From: Dysgonomonas mossii DSM 22836
GTDB lineage: Bacteria > Bacteroidota > Bacteroidia > Bacteroidales > Dysgonomonadaceae
DNA length: 64,000 bases
Assembly: GCF_000213575.1 (NCBI RefSeq)
Contig: NZ_GL892011.1
Span: forward strand, 62,001 to 126,000
Direction of reading: 5' to 3'
The position numbers and the translations under genes were made by a program. The first letter of the stretch is position 1. Every line of letters starts with the position of its first letter. Below are positions 1-7,858 of the stretch, piece by piece. Below the pieces are notes generated by a model that saw nothing but the letters and a program-made list of their open reading frames with translations, was not told the origin of the DNA and made no database searches.

Positions 1-1851
1 ATGAAAGAAATTACCGGAGCTATTATTTCTATCACATTGGTTATGTGTGCAGTATTTTTACCCATTGGATTTATGGAAGGACCTGCCGGTGTATTTTACA
101 AGCAATTCGCTTTCACCCTTGTATTTGCGATCTTGATATCAGCGGTAAATGCTCTGACTTTGAGTCCTGCTTTGTGTGCATTATTTTTGAAACCTCATGA
201 AAAAAAGGAAGGAGCTAAAGCCGGATTTAAACAACGGTTCTTCTATGCTTTCAATATTGGTTTTAAAGAAACTACTGATAAATATTTGAAAATTATTAAT
301 TTCTCAATTAAGCGTAAATGGCTTACTATGGGAGCACTCGGATTGATTTCAGTATTGGCTTTCTGGATGATGAATAATGCACCTAAAGATTTTGTGCCAT
401 CCGAAGATGATGGCTTTATCACCTATTCTCTATCTCTTCCTGCCGGAACAAACCTGCAACATACAACAGCCGTTATCGACCGTATAGACAGTGCTATGCA
501 AGCTATGCCCGAAACCCACTCAGTTACAAGTGTATCCGGTTTCAATATGCTAAGTAATAGTTCCGGGCCTTCTTATGCCATCGGGTTTGTACGTTTGAAA
601 GACAAAAAAGAACGAGGCGAGACACAAAATATGGATGACATCATAGAGGCAATGAGTATCAGATTAGAAGATGTAAAATCAGGAGAACTAAGCTTATTCC
701 GTACTCCTCCGGTAGAAGGTTTCGGAAGTGTCAGCGGTGCCGAACTTGTGCTTCAGGATAAGACTGGAGGTGATCTCGATAAATTCAGCGACATTGTAAA
801 AAATGTAATAACAAAGTTGAATGAAGAACCTGCCGTATCGATGGCGTTTTCTACATTCCGAAATGATTTCCCTCAATTCGAGGTAGAGGTTGATGAAGAT
901 AAGGCCTATCAGTTGGGTACTACGCCAAAAGATGTATTAAACACTTTACAACTATTTTATGGAGGAAGCCAAAGCGGTGATTTTATTCGTTTCGGTAAGT
1001 TTTATCGTGTCAATATCAAAGCTGAAGGACAATACAGAATGGATGAAAGGTCTTTAGAACAGGTATATGTAAAAAGCCCTACGCAAGCTATGATCCCTAT
1101 AAATACATTAGTAAAACTGAAGAAGGTATACGGACCCGAAGCCATGAATAGATATAACTTGTTCAATAGTATAGCTGTCAATTTATTACCGACTTCGGGC
1201 TATGGGAATGGAGCATTGATGGCTGCTGCCGAAAAAGTTATACAAAAGGAACTGCCTCATGGATATGGTTATGAGTGGAGTGGATTGAGTAGAGAGGAAA
1301 AACGTTCTAACGAACAGATCTTTTTGATTTTCGGATTATGTATTCTTTTTACTTATTTTATATTAGCGGCTCAATATGAGAGCTATATTCTACCTTTAGC
1401 CGTTTTGTTATCTGTCCCCACGGGATTATTAGGTGTATTCATCGCTATAAACCTGGCAGGAATAACGAATAATATCTACGTACAGATTGGGCTTATTATG
1501 TTAATTGGTCTTTTGGCTAAAAATGCCATTCTTATCGTAGAGTTTGCTGCTCAGGCACGTAAAAAAGGCATACCTATTATAGCTTCAGCTTTAGAAGGAG
1601 CACGCCAACGTTTCCGTCCGATATTAATGACCTCACTGGCTTTTATTATAGGATTGGTACCATTAACTCTGGCTACAGGTCCTGCTGCTGTTGGTAACCA
1701 TTCTATTAGTATAGGAGCTATTGGAGGTATGTTAAGTGGAGTAATACTGGGAATTATATTTATACCTGTTCTGTATATTCTATTTCAGACGTTACATGAA
1801 AAAATAGCAGGTAAGAAAAAAGAGAATACAGTTTTAACCAATGATAAATAA
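1..1851 (+). CDS. RND multidrug efflux pump, inner-membrane subunit (AcrB/MexB-like, HAE1), 3' part
   Basis: C-terminal 616 residues of a proton-driven RND transporter that pumps drugs or other hydrophobic compounds through a tripartite envelope channel. The visible protein enters in the membrane segment that follows the TM4 proton-relay helix of AcrB (roughly AcrB residue 430), so about 430 residues lie before the window; the ATG at base 1 is an internal Met. A large periplasmic domain (about residues 125-430) is followed by a second membrane bundle with the HAE1 motif GLLAKNAILIVEF, whose lysine matches AcrB Lys940, and a terminal helix with GAIGGML. The next gene overlaps its 3' end by 11 bases and encodes the outer-membrane partner, so the periplasmic adaptor is presumably just upstream. 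HAE1 rather than metal type is clear from the motifs; the substrate is unknown. Confidence 0.95.
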   Translation: MKEITGAIISITLVMCAVFLPIGFMEGPAGVFYKQFAFTLVFAILISAVNALTLSPALCALFLKPHEKKEGAKAGFKQRFFYAFNIGFKETTDKYLKIINFSIKRKWLTMGALGLISVLAFWMMNNAPKDFVPSEDDGFITYSLSLPAGTNLQHTTAVIDRIDSAMQAMPETHSVTSVSGFNMLSNSSGPSYAIGFVRLKDKKERGETQNMDDIIEAMSIRLEDVKSGELSLFRTPPVEGFGSVSGAELVLQDKTGGDLDKFSDIVKNVITKLNEEPAVSMAFSTFRNDFPQFEVEVDEDKAYQLGTTPKDVLNTLQLFYGGSQSGDFIRFGKFYRVNIKAEGQYRMDERSLEQVYVKSPTQAMIPINTLVKLKKVYGPEAMNRYNLFNSIAVNLLPTSGYGNGALMAAAEKVIQKELPHGYGYEWSGLSREEKRSNEQIFLIFGLCILFTYFILAAQYESYILPLAVLLSVPTGLLGVFIAINLAGITNNIYVQIGLIMLIGLLAKNAILIVEFAAQARKKGIPIIASALEGARQRFRPILMTSLAFIIGLVPLTLATGPAAVGNHSISIGAIGGMLSGVILGIIFIPVLYILFQTLHEKIAGKKKENTVLTNDK

Positions 1852-3253
1852 AAATTATATGTATACCAGATATTTCGCAATATGTATTTGTCTCTTATTG
1901 GTTGTATCCTGTAAAGTCGGGAAAGATTATCAACGCCCTGAATTAGGCTTACCCGAGAAATATAGAAACGAAACGGACGCCAATAATGATACAAGTGCTT
2001 TGTCACATAATCCACGTGATTTTTTCACAAATAAATACTTGTTGGAACTAATTGATAATGCTTTTGAGAAAAATAGCGATCTGCTCCTTGCTGTTCAAAA
2101 TATAGCTTTGGCAGAATCAACTTTAGGTACAGTGAAGTTAAACTATTTGCCCGAAATAAATGCTCAGATAAATAGTCGTTATACTAAAGCCTCTCAGAAT
2201 AGTTTATCGGGACAAGCAGGCGGCAACCGAGAGAGTAAAGATTTTAACCTGTCAGCCGGTTTAACATGGAATATTGATATCTGGGGTAAAATAAAACGTG
2301 AAAAAGAAGAAGCCTTGGCTAATTATCTCCAATCGCAGGAAGTGCGTAAAGCTGTGCAAACAAAGCTAGTGGCTGATATTGCCAAAGGATATTACAATCT
2401 TTTAATGTTGGATGAGCAATTGGAAATAGCTAACAGAAGTAAGGTGTTAAGTGACAGCACACTGACAATAATGAAAATTCAATATCAGGTAGGAGATGCC
2501 AATATTTTAGGCATCAGGCAAGTCGATGCCCAACTCAACGAAAATAAGATACTTATATCTCAAATAGAGCAAAGTATTAGCTTACAGGAAAATGCATTGA
2601 ATGTATTGTGTGGAAAGTATGCCGGAGCCATAACACGGAAGATAGAGGGTAATAAAGAGTTTATTTCCGTACCGGTAGAAGGATACCCAGCGTCATTACT
2701 TGCGTCACGTCCCGATATAAAGGCTGCAGAACTATCTTTACGTGCATCCAATGCCAGAGTTGGGATACAACAAGCAGCGATGTATCCGGCGATCAATATA
2801 TCGGCAGAAGGAGGATTAAGTAGTTTGACCTCTTCAAATTGGTTTTCTATTCCTGCCTCTCTTTTCGGTTCTTTAGCGGGAGGAATTACCCAACCAATAT
2901 TCAATAAAGGAAGACTAAAAGCTCAATATGAACAAGCTCAGATAGAGCGAGAGAAAGAAGTTATAAGATTCCGTCAAGCAGTTCTTGATGGATACGCACA
3001 AGTTTCTAATGCACTGAAAAATAAAGAAGAAGTCGAAAAACAATTTATCTTTGCTAAATCTAGAGAGAAAGTACTTGAGGAGGGTATAACTTCTACTCAG
3101 CTACTGTTTATGGCTGGTACGGTGAATTATCTGGATATAATTACAGTGCAATCAGCCTATTTACAATCCAGTTTACAAAGGGTACAACTATATACAGACA
3201 AGGCTTTGGCAGATATAGAACTGTATTATGCTTTAGGCGGTGGCTGGCAATAA
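1841..3253 (+). CDS. Outer-membrane efflux lipoprotein, TolC/OprM (NodT) family
   Basis: Outer-membrane channel of the RND pump encoded immediately upstream. The N-terminus has a short hydrophobic stretch ending in a lipobox (LLLVVSC), then KVGKDYQRPEL, the usual start of mature OprM/NodT lipoproteins. Two OEP repeats follow, rich in long helices, with the family segment SRPDIKAAELSLRASNARVG in the second half. The length of 470 residues is normal. The start overlaps the pump gene's stop; a second ATG six codons downstream would also leave a usable signal peptide. Translationally coupled to the pump and followed after 14 bases by a sensor kinase gene, so all four genes may form one operon. 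Confidence 0.94.
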   Translation: MINKNYMYTRYFAICICLLLVVSCKVGKDYQRPELGLPEKYRNETDANNDTSALSHNPRDFFTNKYLLELIDNAFEKNSDLLLAVQNIALAESTLGTVKLNYLPEINAQINSRYTKASQNSLSGQAGGNRESKDFNLSAGLTWNIDIWGKIKREKEEALANYLQSQEVRKAVQTKLVADIAKGYYNLLMLDEQLEIANRSKVLSDSTLTIMKIQYQVGDANILGIRQVDAQLNENKILISQIEQSISLQENALNVLCGKYAGAITRKIEGNKEFISVPVEGYPASLLASRPDIKAAELSLRASNARVGIQQAAMYPAINISAEGGLSSLTSSNWFSIPASLFGSLAGGITQPIFNKGRLKAQYEQAQIEREKEVIRFRQAVLDGYAQVSNALKNKEEVEKQFIFAKSREKVLEEGITSTQLLFMAGTVNYLDIITVQSAYLQSSLQRVQLYTDKALADIELYYALGGGWQ

Positions 3254-3267
3254 AAACGAATGCGATA

Positions 3268-4359
3268 ATGAATACAAAAAAAGAAAAATTCAATTGGTGG
3301 TTACGGATAGGACTTAGTGCATTTGTCTTGTTTACTATTTATGCCATGAATTTTCTGCTGAATCCATACAGCTCTTATTGGATAGAATTGCAAGCTTATA
3401 ATACATATGAATTAATATTTGATATTTTGCTTACGTTTCTATTTAGCTGGCTGATTATAGAGGTAAGTATATGGATAGCAAAGATATTAAATCGTTTCCT
3501 GACATGGACTAATCATCCAATACTGCGTTTTGGACTACAGAGTTTATTTATTATTGCTTCAACACTACTTCTTCTTTTTATTCAGGTTGAGATATTTAAA
3601 TGTACATCAGAAGATGTGCATCTGACTCAACAAGAATTTCTGGAGACTTGGCAATTCTTTTTTGTTATCATCATTGTTTCATTATTTGTTAGTGCTGTAC
3701 ATACCGGTTATTTTTTATTAAAAAGATGGAAAACGTCGATATCTGAAGCAAACGAACTACAGTTGAAAACTATGGAGCTGAAAGAGATTGCTCTGCAAGC
3801 TGAATTGCAATCGTTGAAAATGCAGCTTGATCCACACTTTATGTTCAATAATTTCAGTACCCTTTCTGAACTTATTAATGAAGACCGGGAAACGGCGATC
3901 CGATTTCTAGAAAACCTTTCCAGAGTGTATAGATATATGATACAGAACTTAAAGAAAGATATGGTATCTCTGAAAGAAGAAATAAGTTTTGTAAAGGCAT
4001 ATTGTTATCTGATTGAAATACGCCACGGTGAGAATGTAAAGGTTATCTTTGATTTAAATGACGAAGCATTAGATTTATACATTCCGCCTATTTCAATACA
4101 ATTGCTGGTTGAAAATGCTATTAAGCATAATATCGCTACTCAAAAACAACCACTGACTATAACTATTACTCTTGAAAATAAAGAAACTGTAAAGGTGTCT
4201 AATAATCTCCAACGGATCTCCAATCTCTTCCCATCAACAGGGCTCGGAATTAAAAATATAATTGATCGATATCGTCTCTTATCAGAAACTTCTTTACCCA
4301 CAATAAAAGAAACTTCCACTTGCTTTTGTGTTACTTTACCTCTACTCAATAATAGATGA
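3268..4359 (+). CDS. LytS/YehU-type sensor histidine kinase (His_kinase family)
   Basis: Membrane sensor kinase with about four N-terminal transmembrane helices (residues about 10-150), a short coiled coil, and a cytoplasmic His_kinase (PF06580-like) domain. The phospho-acceptor is His190 in LDPHFMFNN. The ATP-binding part shows the N-box (QLLVENAIKHN) and a G-box (TGLGIKNIIDRYRLL). Kinases of this family pair with LytTR response regulators, and one is encoded one base downstream. There is no extracellular sensor domain of note, so the signal may be sensed in the membrane. The position behind an RND pump suggests control of pump expression, which is inference. Confidence 0.93.
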   Translation: MNTKKEKFNWWLRIGLSAFVLFTIYAMNFLLNPYSSYWIELQAYNTYELIFDILLTFLFSWLIIEVSIWIAKILNRFLTWTNHPILRFGLQSLFIIASTLLLLFIQVEIFKCTSEDVHLTQQEFLETWQFFFVIIIVSLFVSAVHTGYFLLKRWKTSISEANELQLKTMELKEIALQAELQSLKMQLDPHFMFNNFSTLSELINEDRETAIRFLENLSRVYRYMIQNLKKDMVSLKEEISFVKAYCYLIEIRHGENVKVIFDLNDEALDLYIPPISIQLLVENAIKHNIATQKQPLTITITLENKETVKVSNNLQRISNLFPSTGLGIKNIIDRYRLLSETSLPTIKETSTCFCVTLPLLNNR

Positions 4360-4360
4360 T

Positions 4361-5119
4361 ATGAAAATACTAATAATAGAAGATGAAAAGCATAATGCCT
4401 CCAGATTGCAACGCTTGCTGGCGGATATTTCGCCGGAATTTGAAGTGGTAGGAGTCTTAGGAACTGTAAAGGAAAGTATAGACTGGCTGAAAAAAAAAGC
4501 TACTCCCGATGTCATTCTCATGGATATACGCTTATCAGACGGCTTAAGTTTCGATATATTCGAAAAAGCAGACGTTGCAAGCCCGGTAATCTTCACTACC
4601 AGCTATGATGAATATGCAGTCAGAGCATTTAAGGTAAACAGTATCGACTATTTGCTCAAACCTATTGAAAAGGAAGAGTTGGAGGCTGCCCTGAAGAAAG
4701 CAGATATGGAAAAGGAAAAGATCGCTCCCGCATTGGAACAGGAACAGTTATTAAATCTTTTCAGAGAAAAAGGTCCAATTTTTCGCAAAAGGTTTCTATT
4801 ACCCGGATACAACGGATATAAAATCATATCTGTTAGCGAAATAGCCTACATATTTACCGAACAGAAAATAACCTACCTGGTTACCTGTGAAAGAAATAGT
4901 GAAATGCTGGGACAAACGATGGACGAATTGGAAGACGAATTAGATCCTGACGTATTTTTCAGGGCAAATCGGCAATTTATTATTCATATCGATAGTGTAA
5001 ACAGAATACAGAATGATATGAATGGGAAGTTAAAAATTTCCTTAAAGCAAGATCAGTCGGTAGAGATTATTGTCAGTAGAGAAAAAGCGCCTCTGCTGAA
5101 AAAATGGTTGGACAGATAG
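4361..5119 (+). CDS. LytTR-family response regulator
   Basis: Receiver domain (residues 1-120) with acidic pocket Glu7/Asp8, phospho-acceptor Asp55 (LMDIRLSDG) and Lys100 (LLKPI), followed by a LytTR DNA-binding domain whose conserved FRANRQFIIHIDSV segment is present. I start it at the ATG one base after the kinase stop because the receiver begins MKILIIEDE there; an upstream in-frame start would add eleven unrelated residues. Partner of the preceding kinase. LytTR proteins bind pairs of short direct repeats; I did not identify its sites because the upstream part of the operon lies outside the window. Confidence 0.94.
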   Translation: MKILIIEDEKHNASRLQRLLADISPEFEVVGVLGTVKESIDWLKKKATPDVILMDIRLSDGLSFDIFEKADVASPVIFTTSYDEYAVRAFKVNSIDYLLKPIEKEELEAALKKADMEKEKIAPALEQEQLLNLFREKGPIFRKRFLLPGYNGYKIISVSEIAYIFTEQKITYLVTCERNSEMLGQTMDELEDELDPDVFFRANRQFIIHIDSVNRIQNDMNGKLKISLKQDQSVEIIVSREKAPLLKKWLDR

Positions 5120-5140
5120 CTCAAAACAATTTGATAGATT

Positions 5141-5674
5141 ATGATACGAATTGAGACGGAACGATTGATTATAAGAAATTTTCAACAAAGTGATGCATCT
5201 GACTTATTGGAATATCTTTATCATCCGCGTGTAAATTGTTTCCTTGATGAAAAAATGGATACAATCGAGGAAGCTATAGCCAATGTGAAAGAAAGAGAGA
5301 AGGACGAATTACAACTTGCCGTTTGTCTGAAAGAAGAGGATAAAATCATCGGAAACCTTTTTGCGCTAAAAGAAGAACCAGACACGTACAGTGTTGGTTG
5401 GCAGTTTAACGCCAGATACGAAGGGAAAGGTTATGCAAGCGAGGCGGCAAAAAGATATTTCGCATTCCTTTTTCATGAGAAAAATGCAAGGCGAATTTAT
5501 GCGTATGTGGAAGATGATAATTTTCGTTCTCAAAAACTATGTGAACGTCTTGGTATGCGTAAAGAAGGATGCTTTATGGAGTTTATTTCTTTTACTCAGA
5601 ATGAAGACGGAACATCAAAATATGAGGATACGCTTCAATACGCTATTCTAAAGAAAGAATGGGAGCTGACATAA
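5141..5674 (+). CDS. GNAT-family N-acetyltransferase (RimJ/RimL-like)
   Basis: A 177-residue acetyltransferase of the Acetyltransf_3 type. It starts with the typical RIETERLIIRNFQQSDA, has a core strand GNLFALKEE, an acetyl-CoA pyrophosphate loop region (ARYEGKGYASEAAKRY) and the final ENFRSQKLCERLGM-like segment (here DDNFRSQKLCERLGMRKEG). Family members acetylate ribosomal protein N-termini, amino acids or antibiotics; the substrate cannot be told from sequence. It follows the response regulator by 21 bases and may be cotranscribed with it. Confidence 0.9.
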   Translation: MIRIETERLIIRNFQQSDASDLLEYLYHPRVNCFLDEKMDTIEEAIANVKEREKDELQLAVCLKEEDKIIGNLFALKEEPDTYSVGWQFNARYEGKGYASEAAKRYFAFLFHEKNARRIYAYVEDDNFRSQKLCERLGMRKEGCFMEFISFTQNEDGTSKYEDTLQYAILKKEWELT

Positions 5675-5725
5675 ATATATCGTTCTAAGGTTAAAAAGAT
5701 ATTTTTTTTAATAACAAAAATAGAC

Positions 5726-5890
5726 ATTTGTGCACAAAGTCGGCTGTATGTCGGGCTCGTTGGTAAATACCTACGTTGATCACAAACTCTTCTTTTGTAG
5801 CTATCTGTACATTGTAAGCGGGTTTTAGTTGACCGTTCTTCATGTGATCTTCTTTCATACGCATAAAATTAGCTGATTCATCCTTCTTAT
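5726..5890 (-). pseudogene. IS1182-family transposase remnant, C-terminal-half fragment
   Basis: Reading the minus strand gives KDESANFMRMKEDHMKNGQ, continuing to LKPAYNVQIATKEEF and IYQRARHTADFV. This is the central DDE-domain segment of IS1182-type transposases, where MRMKEDHMKNGQLKP is highly conserved. The fragment is open on both sides and covers about 50 codons; the remaining C-terminal part and the terminal inverted repeats were not found. It begins at the Asp codon of the KTD motif, the same place where the fragment at 16.9-17.5 kb stops. It ends directly beside the stop codon of the Nudix gene. Confidence 0.85.
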
Positions 5891-6306
5891 TAGATTACTA
5901 ATCGATCAGCCTTTAGCTTTTTTAATATTTGAAGTACGCCTATAACTTGTGCCGGTTCCTGTTCATAGCTATAACTATCAAAAAACTTGATAGCCCCTAT
6001 TTCATTGTTAGGTGATATATTTTCGTACAATTCGTATAAATAACAATCTTGCTTCATTATCAGATTTGCATTTTCTCCATATGCCGGCGCAGTAATATGG
6101 CAATAGTATTTTAGCAACTCAACATCTACTTTAAGTGTAAGTTCTTCCCATACCTCTCTCAATAAAGATTGTTGGGGTGACTCACCTGCTTCAATCTTTC
6201 CTCCGGGTAAATACCATGCTTTCTTATTATTACTATATGCTAAGAGCAGCTTGTAGTTTTTTATAACGACGAAACCTACAGTATGAATAAATTTTATTTT
6301 GCACAT
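5890..6306 (-). CDS. Nudix hydrolase (MutT-like)
   Basis: A 138-residue Nudix protein. The Nudix box reads GGKIEAGESPQQSLLREVW followed by EEL, matching GX5EX7REUXEE and carrying the Mg2+-binding glutamates. Such enzymes hydrolyse nucleoside-diphosphate-linked compounds, often as house-cleaning or alarmone/cofactor turnover enzymes; the substrate here is unknown. It is the last gene of a minus-strand run with pyridoxal kinase, a tRNA-like gene and a thioredoxin-fold protein. Its stop codon touches the IS1182 remnant, so its last residues may derive from the rearrangement junction. Confidence 0.88.
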   Translation of the reverse strand: MCKIKFIHTVGFVVIKNYKLLLAYSNNKKAWYLPGGKIEAGESPQQSLLREVWEELTLKVDVELLKYYCHITAPAYGENANLIMKQDCYLYELYENISPNNEIGAIKFFDSYSYEQEPAQVIGVLQILKKLKADRLVI

Positions 6307-6332
6307 ATGTCTCTCATTCTTTTTATCTAATG

Positions 6333-7205
6333 TTAAATGGTTTTTATCTCGGTGCTAGAATTATAATTCATCGTCTGCAGTATATTTATAGAGTAAAGTA
6401 TATCTTGTAGTTCAAATTCTATTCGTTTTCCTTTTAACATATTAATAAGAACTTTAGATATTATATTTCCGGATAATTTTATAGCATCGCTAAGTTTCAT
6501 CCCTCTCTGCATTAAAAGACATAAGTAAGCGGTAAACATATCTCCGGTTCCCGGTGGATGTAAATCAATCTTTTGAACTTTAACTATTTCGCAACCTTTT
6601 TCTTCCAGAATGCAGTTGTATATTAGATTCATATCTAAATTTTTGAAGCTAATACTTGTAATTACAATCTTTTGCTTATTCAAATTGAATTGCCCTTTCA
6701 ATAATCGGGGAACATCTTCAGCGGTATTAATTTGTTTGCCTATAATAGTTTCTATTTCATATTGATTCGGAGTTAGAAAATCTGCTAAAGGTACTAGATA
6801 TTTGACTAAGGCATTCGGAACATCAGGTTCAACATACTGTCCTTTATCGATATCACCCATAACAGGATCACATAAATAGCGTATTTCAGGTTTCAGTATT
6901 TTTATTGTTCTTACAAAATTAGCTATTATTTTGACTTGTTCAGCAGAACCGATAAAACCGGTGATAATAGTTGTGATTTCTTTTATTATACCTAACTCTA
7001 AAATACCATTCAAAACTGCAGTTAACAAATCTTCTGAAATTTTAAATCCTCCTACAGTAGAATGACCTAGATGATTTGAGTATAATACAGTTGGCACAAT
7101 TACGATATCATTACAACCCATTTGTAAAACTGATGATATCGTATTATTACCTACATATCCTATAGAAACCATGCTGTGTATTATTATTACCTTGTCGCCA
7201 ATCAT
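6333..7205 (-). CDS. pdxY: Pyridoxal kinase (PdxY-type, ribokinase superfamily)
   Basis: ATP-dependent kinase producing pyridoxal 5'-phosphate from pyridoxal. Family features are visible: N-terminal HSMVSIGYVGN, the PTVLYSNHLGHS substrate segment, the CDPVMGD motif, LTPNQYE, and the C-terminal PPGTGDMFTAYL with the catalytic Asp and anion hole. At 290 residues the length fits. Its start is 17 bases from the 3' end of a tRNA-Cys-like gene on the same strand. Together with yggS, glyA and a PdxR-like regulator nearby it makes a vitamin-B6-centred cluster. A hydroxymethylpyrimidine kinase is the main alternative, less likely given the PdxY-like N-terminus. Confidence 0.88.
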   Translation of the reverse strand: MIGDKVIIIHSMVSIGYVGNNTISSVLQMGCNDIVIVPTVLYSNHLGHSTVGGFKISEDLLTAVLNGILELGIIKEITTIITGFIGSAEQVKIIANFVRTIKILKPEIRYLCDPVMGDIDKGQYVEPDVPNALVKYLVPLADFLTPNQYEIETIIGKQINTAEDVPRLLKGQFNLNKQKIVITSISFKNLDMNLIYNCILEEKGCEIVKVQKIDLHPPGTGDMFTAYLCLLMQRGMKLSDAIKLSGNIISKVLINMLKGKRIEFELQDILYSINILQTMNYNSSTEIKTI

Positions 7206-7222
7206 TTTCTTTAAGGGTATTG

Positions 7223-7293
7223 AGGTCGGAAGAGGATTCGAACCTATCTAAAAGGTATTGCGTACCTTTGCCTAACCACTCGGCCACCCGACC
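7223..7293 (-). tRNA. tRNA-Cys(GCA)-like gene with non-canonical anticodon loop
   Basis: The minus strand folds as a cloverleaf: a seven-pair acceptor stem (GGTCGGG with TCCGACC, last pair G-U), D arm GCC/GGC, five-pair anticodon stem AAGGT/ACCTT, and T arm with loop TTCGAAT. The seven-base anticodon loop ACGCAAT places GCA (Cys) at 7259-7261. Two features are abnormal: position 33 is C instead of the near-universal U, and the T stem has a T-C mismatch at the second pair. CCA is not encoded. It may be a decaying tRNA or one recruited for a non-translational role. It lies inside a minus-strand gene run between the thioredoxin-fold gene and pdxY. Confidence 0.72.
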
Positions 7294-7372
7294 TTTTTAT
7301 TTTTTTACTCATTTTCTTTAACTAAATAATCTATAAGTCCGAAAGAAAAAGCTTCCGGACTTCTGATTATGA

Positions 7373-7603
7373 CTACTTTAAATCATCTATTGACGCTCCA
7401 AAGTTGATATGTAAAACATTTCCATTCGTTAAAACCAAAGCCGGAACGGATTTTACACCTGTATTCTCAGCTACTTTTACTTTTGTTTTATCTGTACCTA
7501 GATGGATCACTTCAACCTGATCCTTGGGGATAAGATTTAAAATATCCTCTTCTGCACTTATACAAACAGGACAACCTGCGTGATAAAAAATTGCCTTTTT
7601 CAT
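7373..7603 (-). CDS. Small thioredoxin-fold protein (CPVC motif)
   Basis: A 76-residue single-domain protein of the thioredoxin/glutaredoxin fold. The redox motif CPVC lies at residues 10-13 (YHAGCPVC), and the cis-proline loop is KSVPALVL. It has no signal peptide, so it is cytoplasmic. It probably acts as a small thiol-disulfide carrier. It is the first gene of the minus-strand unit driven from the divergent promoter region with TGGACTAT sites, so it is probably under the MocR-type regulator at 11.2-12.6 kb. Confidence 0.85.
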   Translation of the reverse strand: MKKAIFYHAGCPVCISAEEDILNLIPKDQVEVIHLGTDKTKVKVAENTGVKSVPALVLTNGNVLHINFGASIDDLK

Positions 7604-7672
7604 ATTTGCTTAGTTTTTAATAAAATAATTACTTTCCGTTATCATAGAAAGCATTTCTTAGCTCTAGCAATA

Positions 7673-7680
7673 CAAAAGTA
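7673..7680 (-). promoter_or_regulatory. Candidate -7 promoter box for the thioredoxin-pdxY unit
   Basis: On the minus strand the bases read TACTTTTG, matching the Bacteroidota -7 consensus TAnnTTTG, about 70 bases before the thioredoxin-fold start. No clear TTTG -33 box is seen at 19-21 bases; the regulator sites lie just upstream instead. Not experimentally supported. Confidence 0.5.
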
Positions 7681-7725
7681 TTATATATCTGGATTGTTAT
7701 AGTGATACAGTTTTAATATAAATAG

Positions 7726-7788
7726 ATAGTCCAGTTGGTATACATGTGCTTCTTATTGGACTACTATTTAATCTAAATACTGGACCAT
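7726..7788. promoter_or_regulatory. Cluster of three MocR/PdxR-type operator half-sites in the divergent promoter
   Basis: Three related octamers occur in 63 bases: ATAGTCCA (7726-7733), its inverse-oriented relative TGGACTAC (7757-7764), and TGGACCAT (7781-7788). They lie between the two outward-facing -7 boxes at 7673 and 7810. The same octamer occurs as an inverted pair in front of the regulator gene at 12.65 kb. PdxR-type MocR regulators are known to use TGG(A/T)CTA-like sites, so the assignment rests on motif agreement and on recurrence in both promoters. Confidence 0.7.
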
Positions 7789-7809
7789 GTATCTAGTTCA
7801 AATACACTA

Positions 7810-7817
7810 TACTTTTG
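7810..7817 (+). promoter_or_regulatory. Candidate -7 promoter box for the glyA-yggS-psd unit
   Basis: TACTTTTG matches TAnnTTTG and lies about 40 bases before the SHMT start. The expected -33 TTTG is absent and a TGGACCAT site sits near that position (7781-7788), as would fit activator-dependent initiation. That interpretation is inference. Confidence 0.5.
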
Positions 7818-7858
7818 CTCTTTGAAAAGTTTTAATATCGGCTAAAAAATATTTGATT

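Noticed and set aside
694-876. Short minus-strand frame inside the RND pump
   Set aside because: It lies fully inside a confidently coded gene, shows no domain or signal, and is typical out-of-frame reading.
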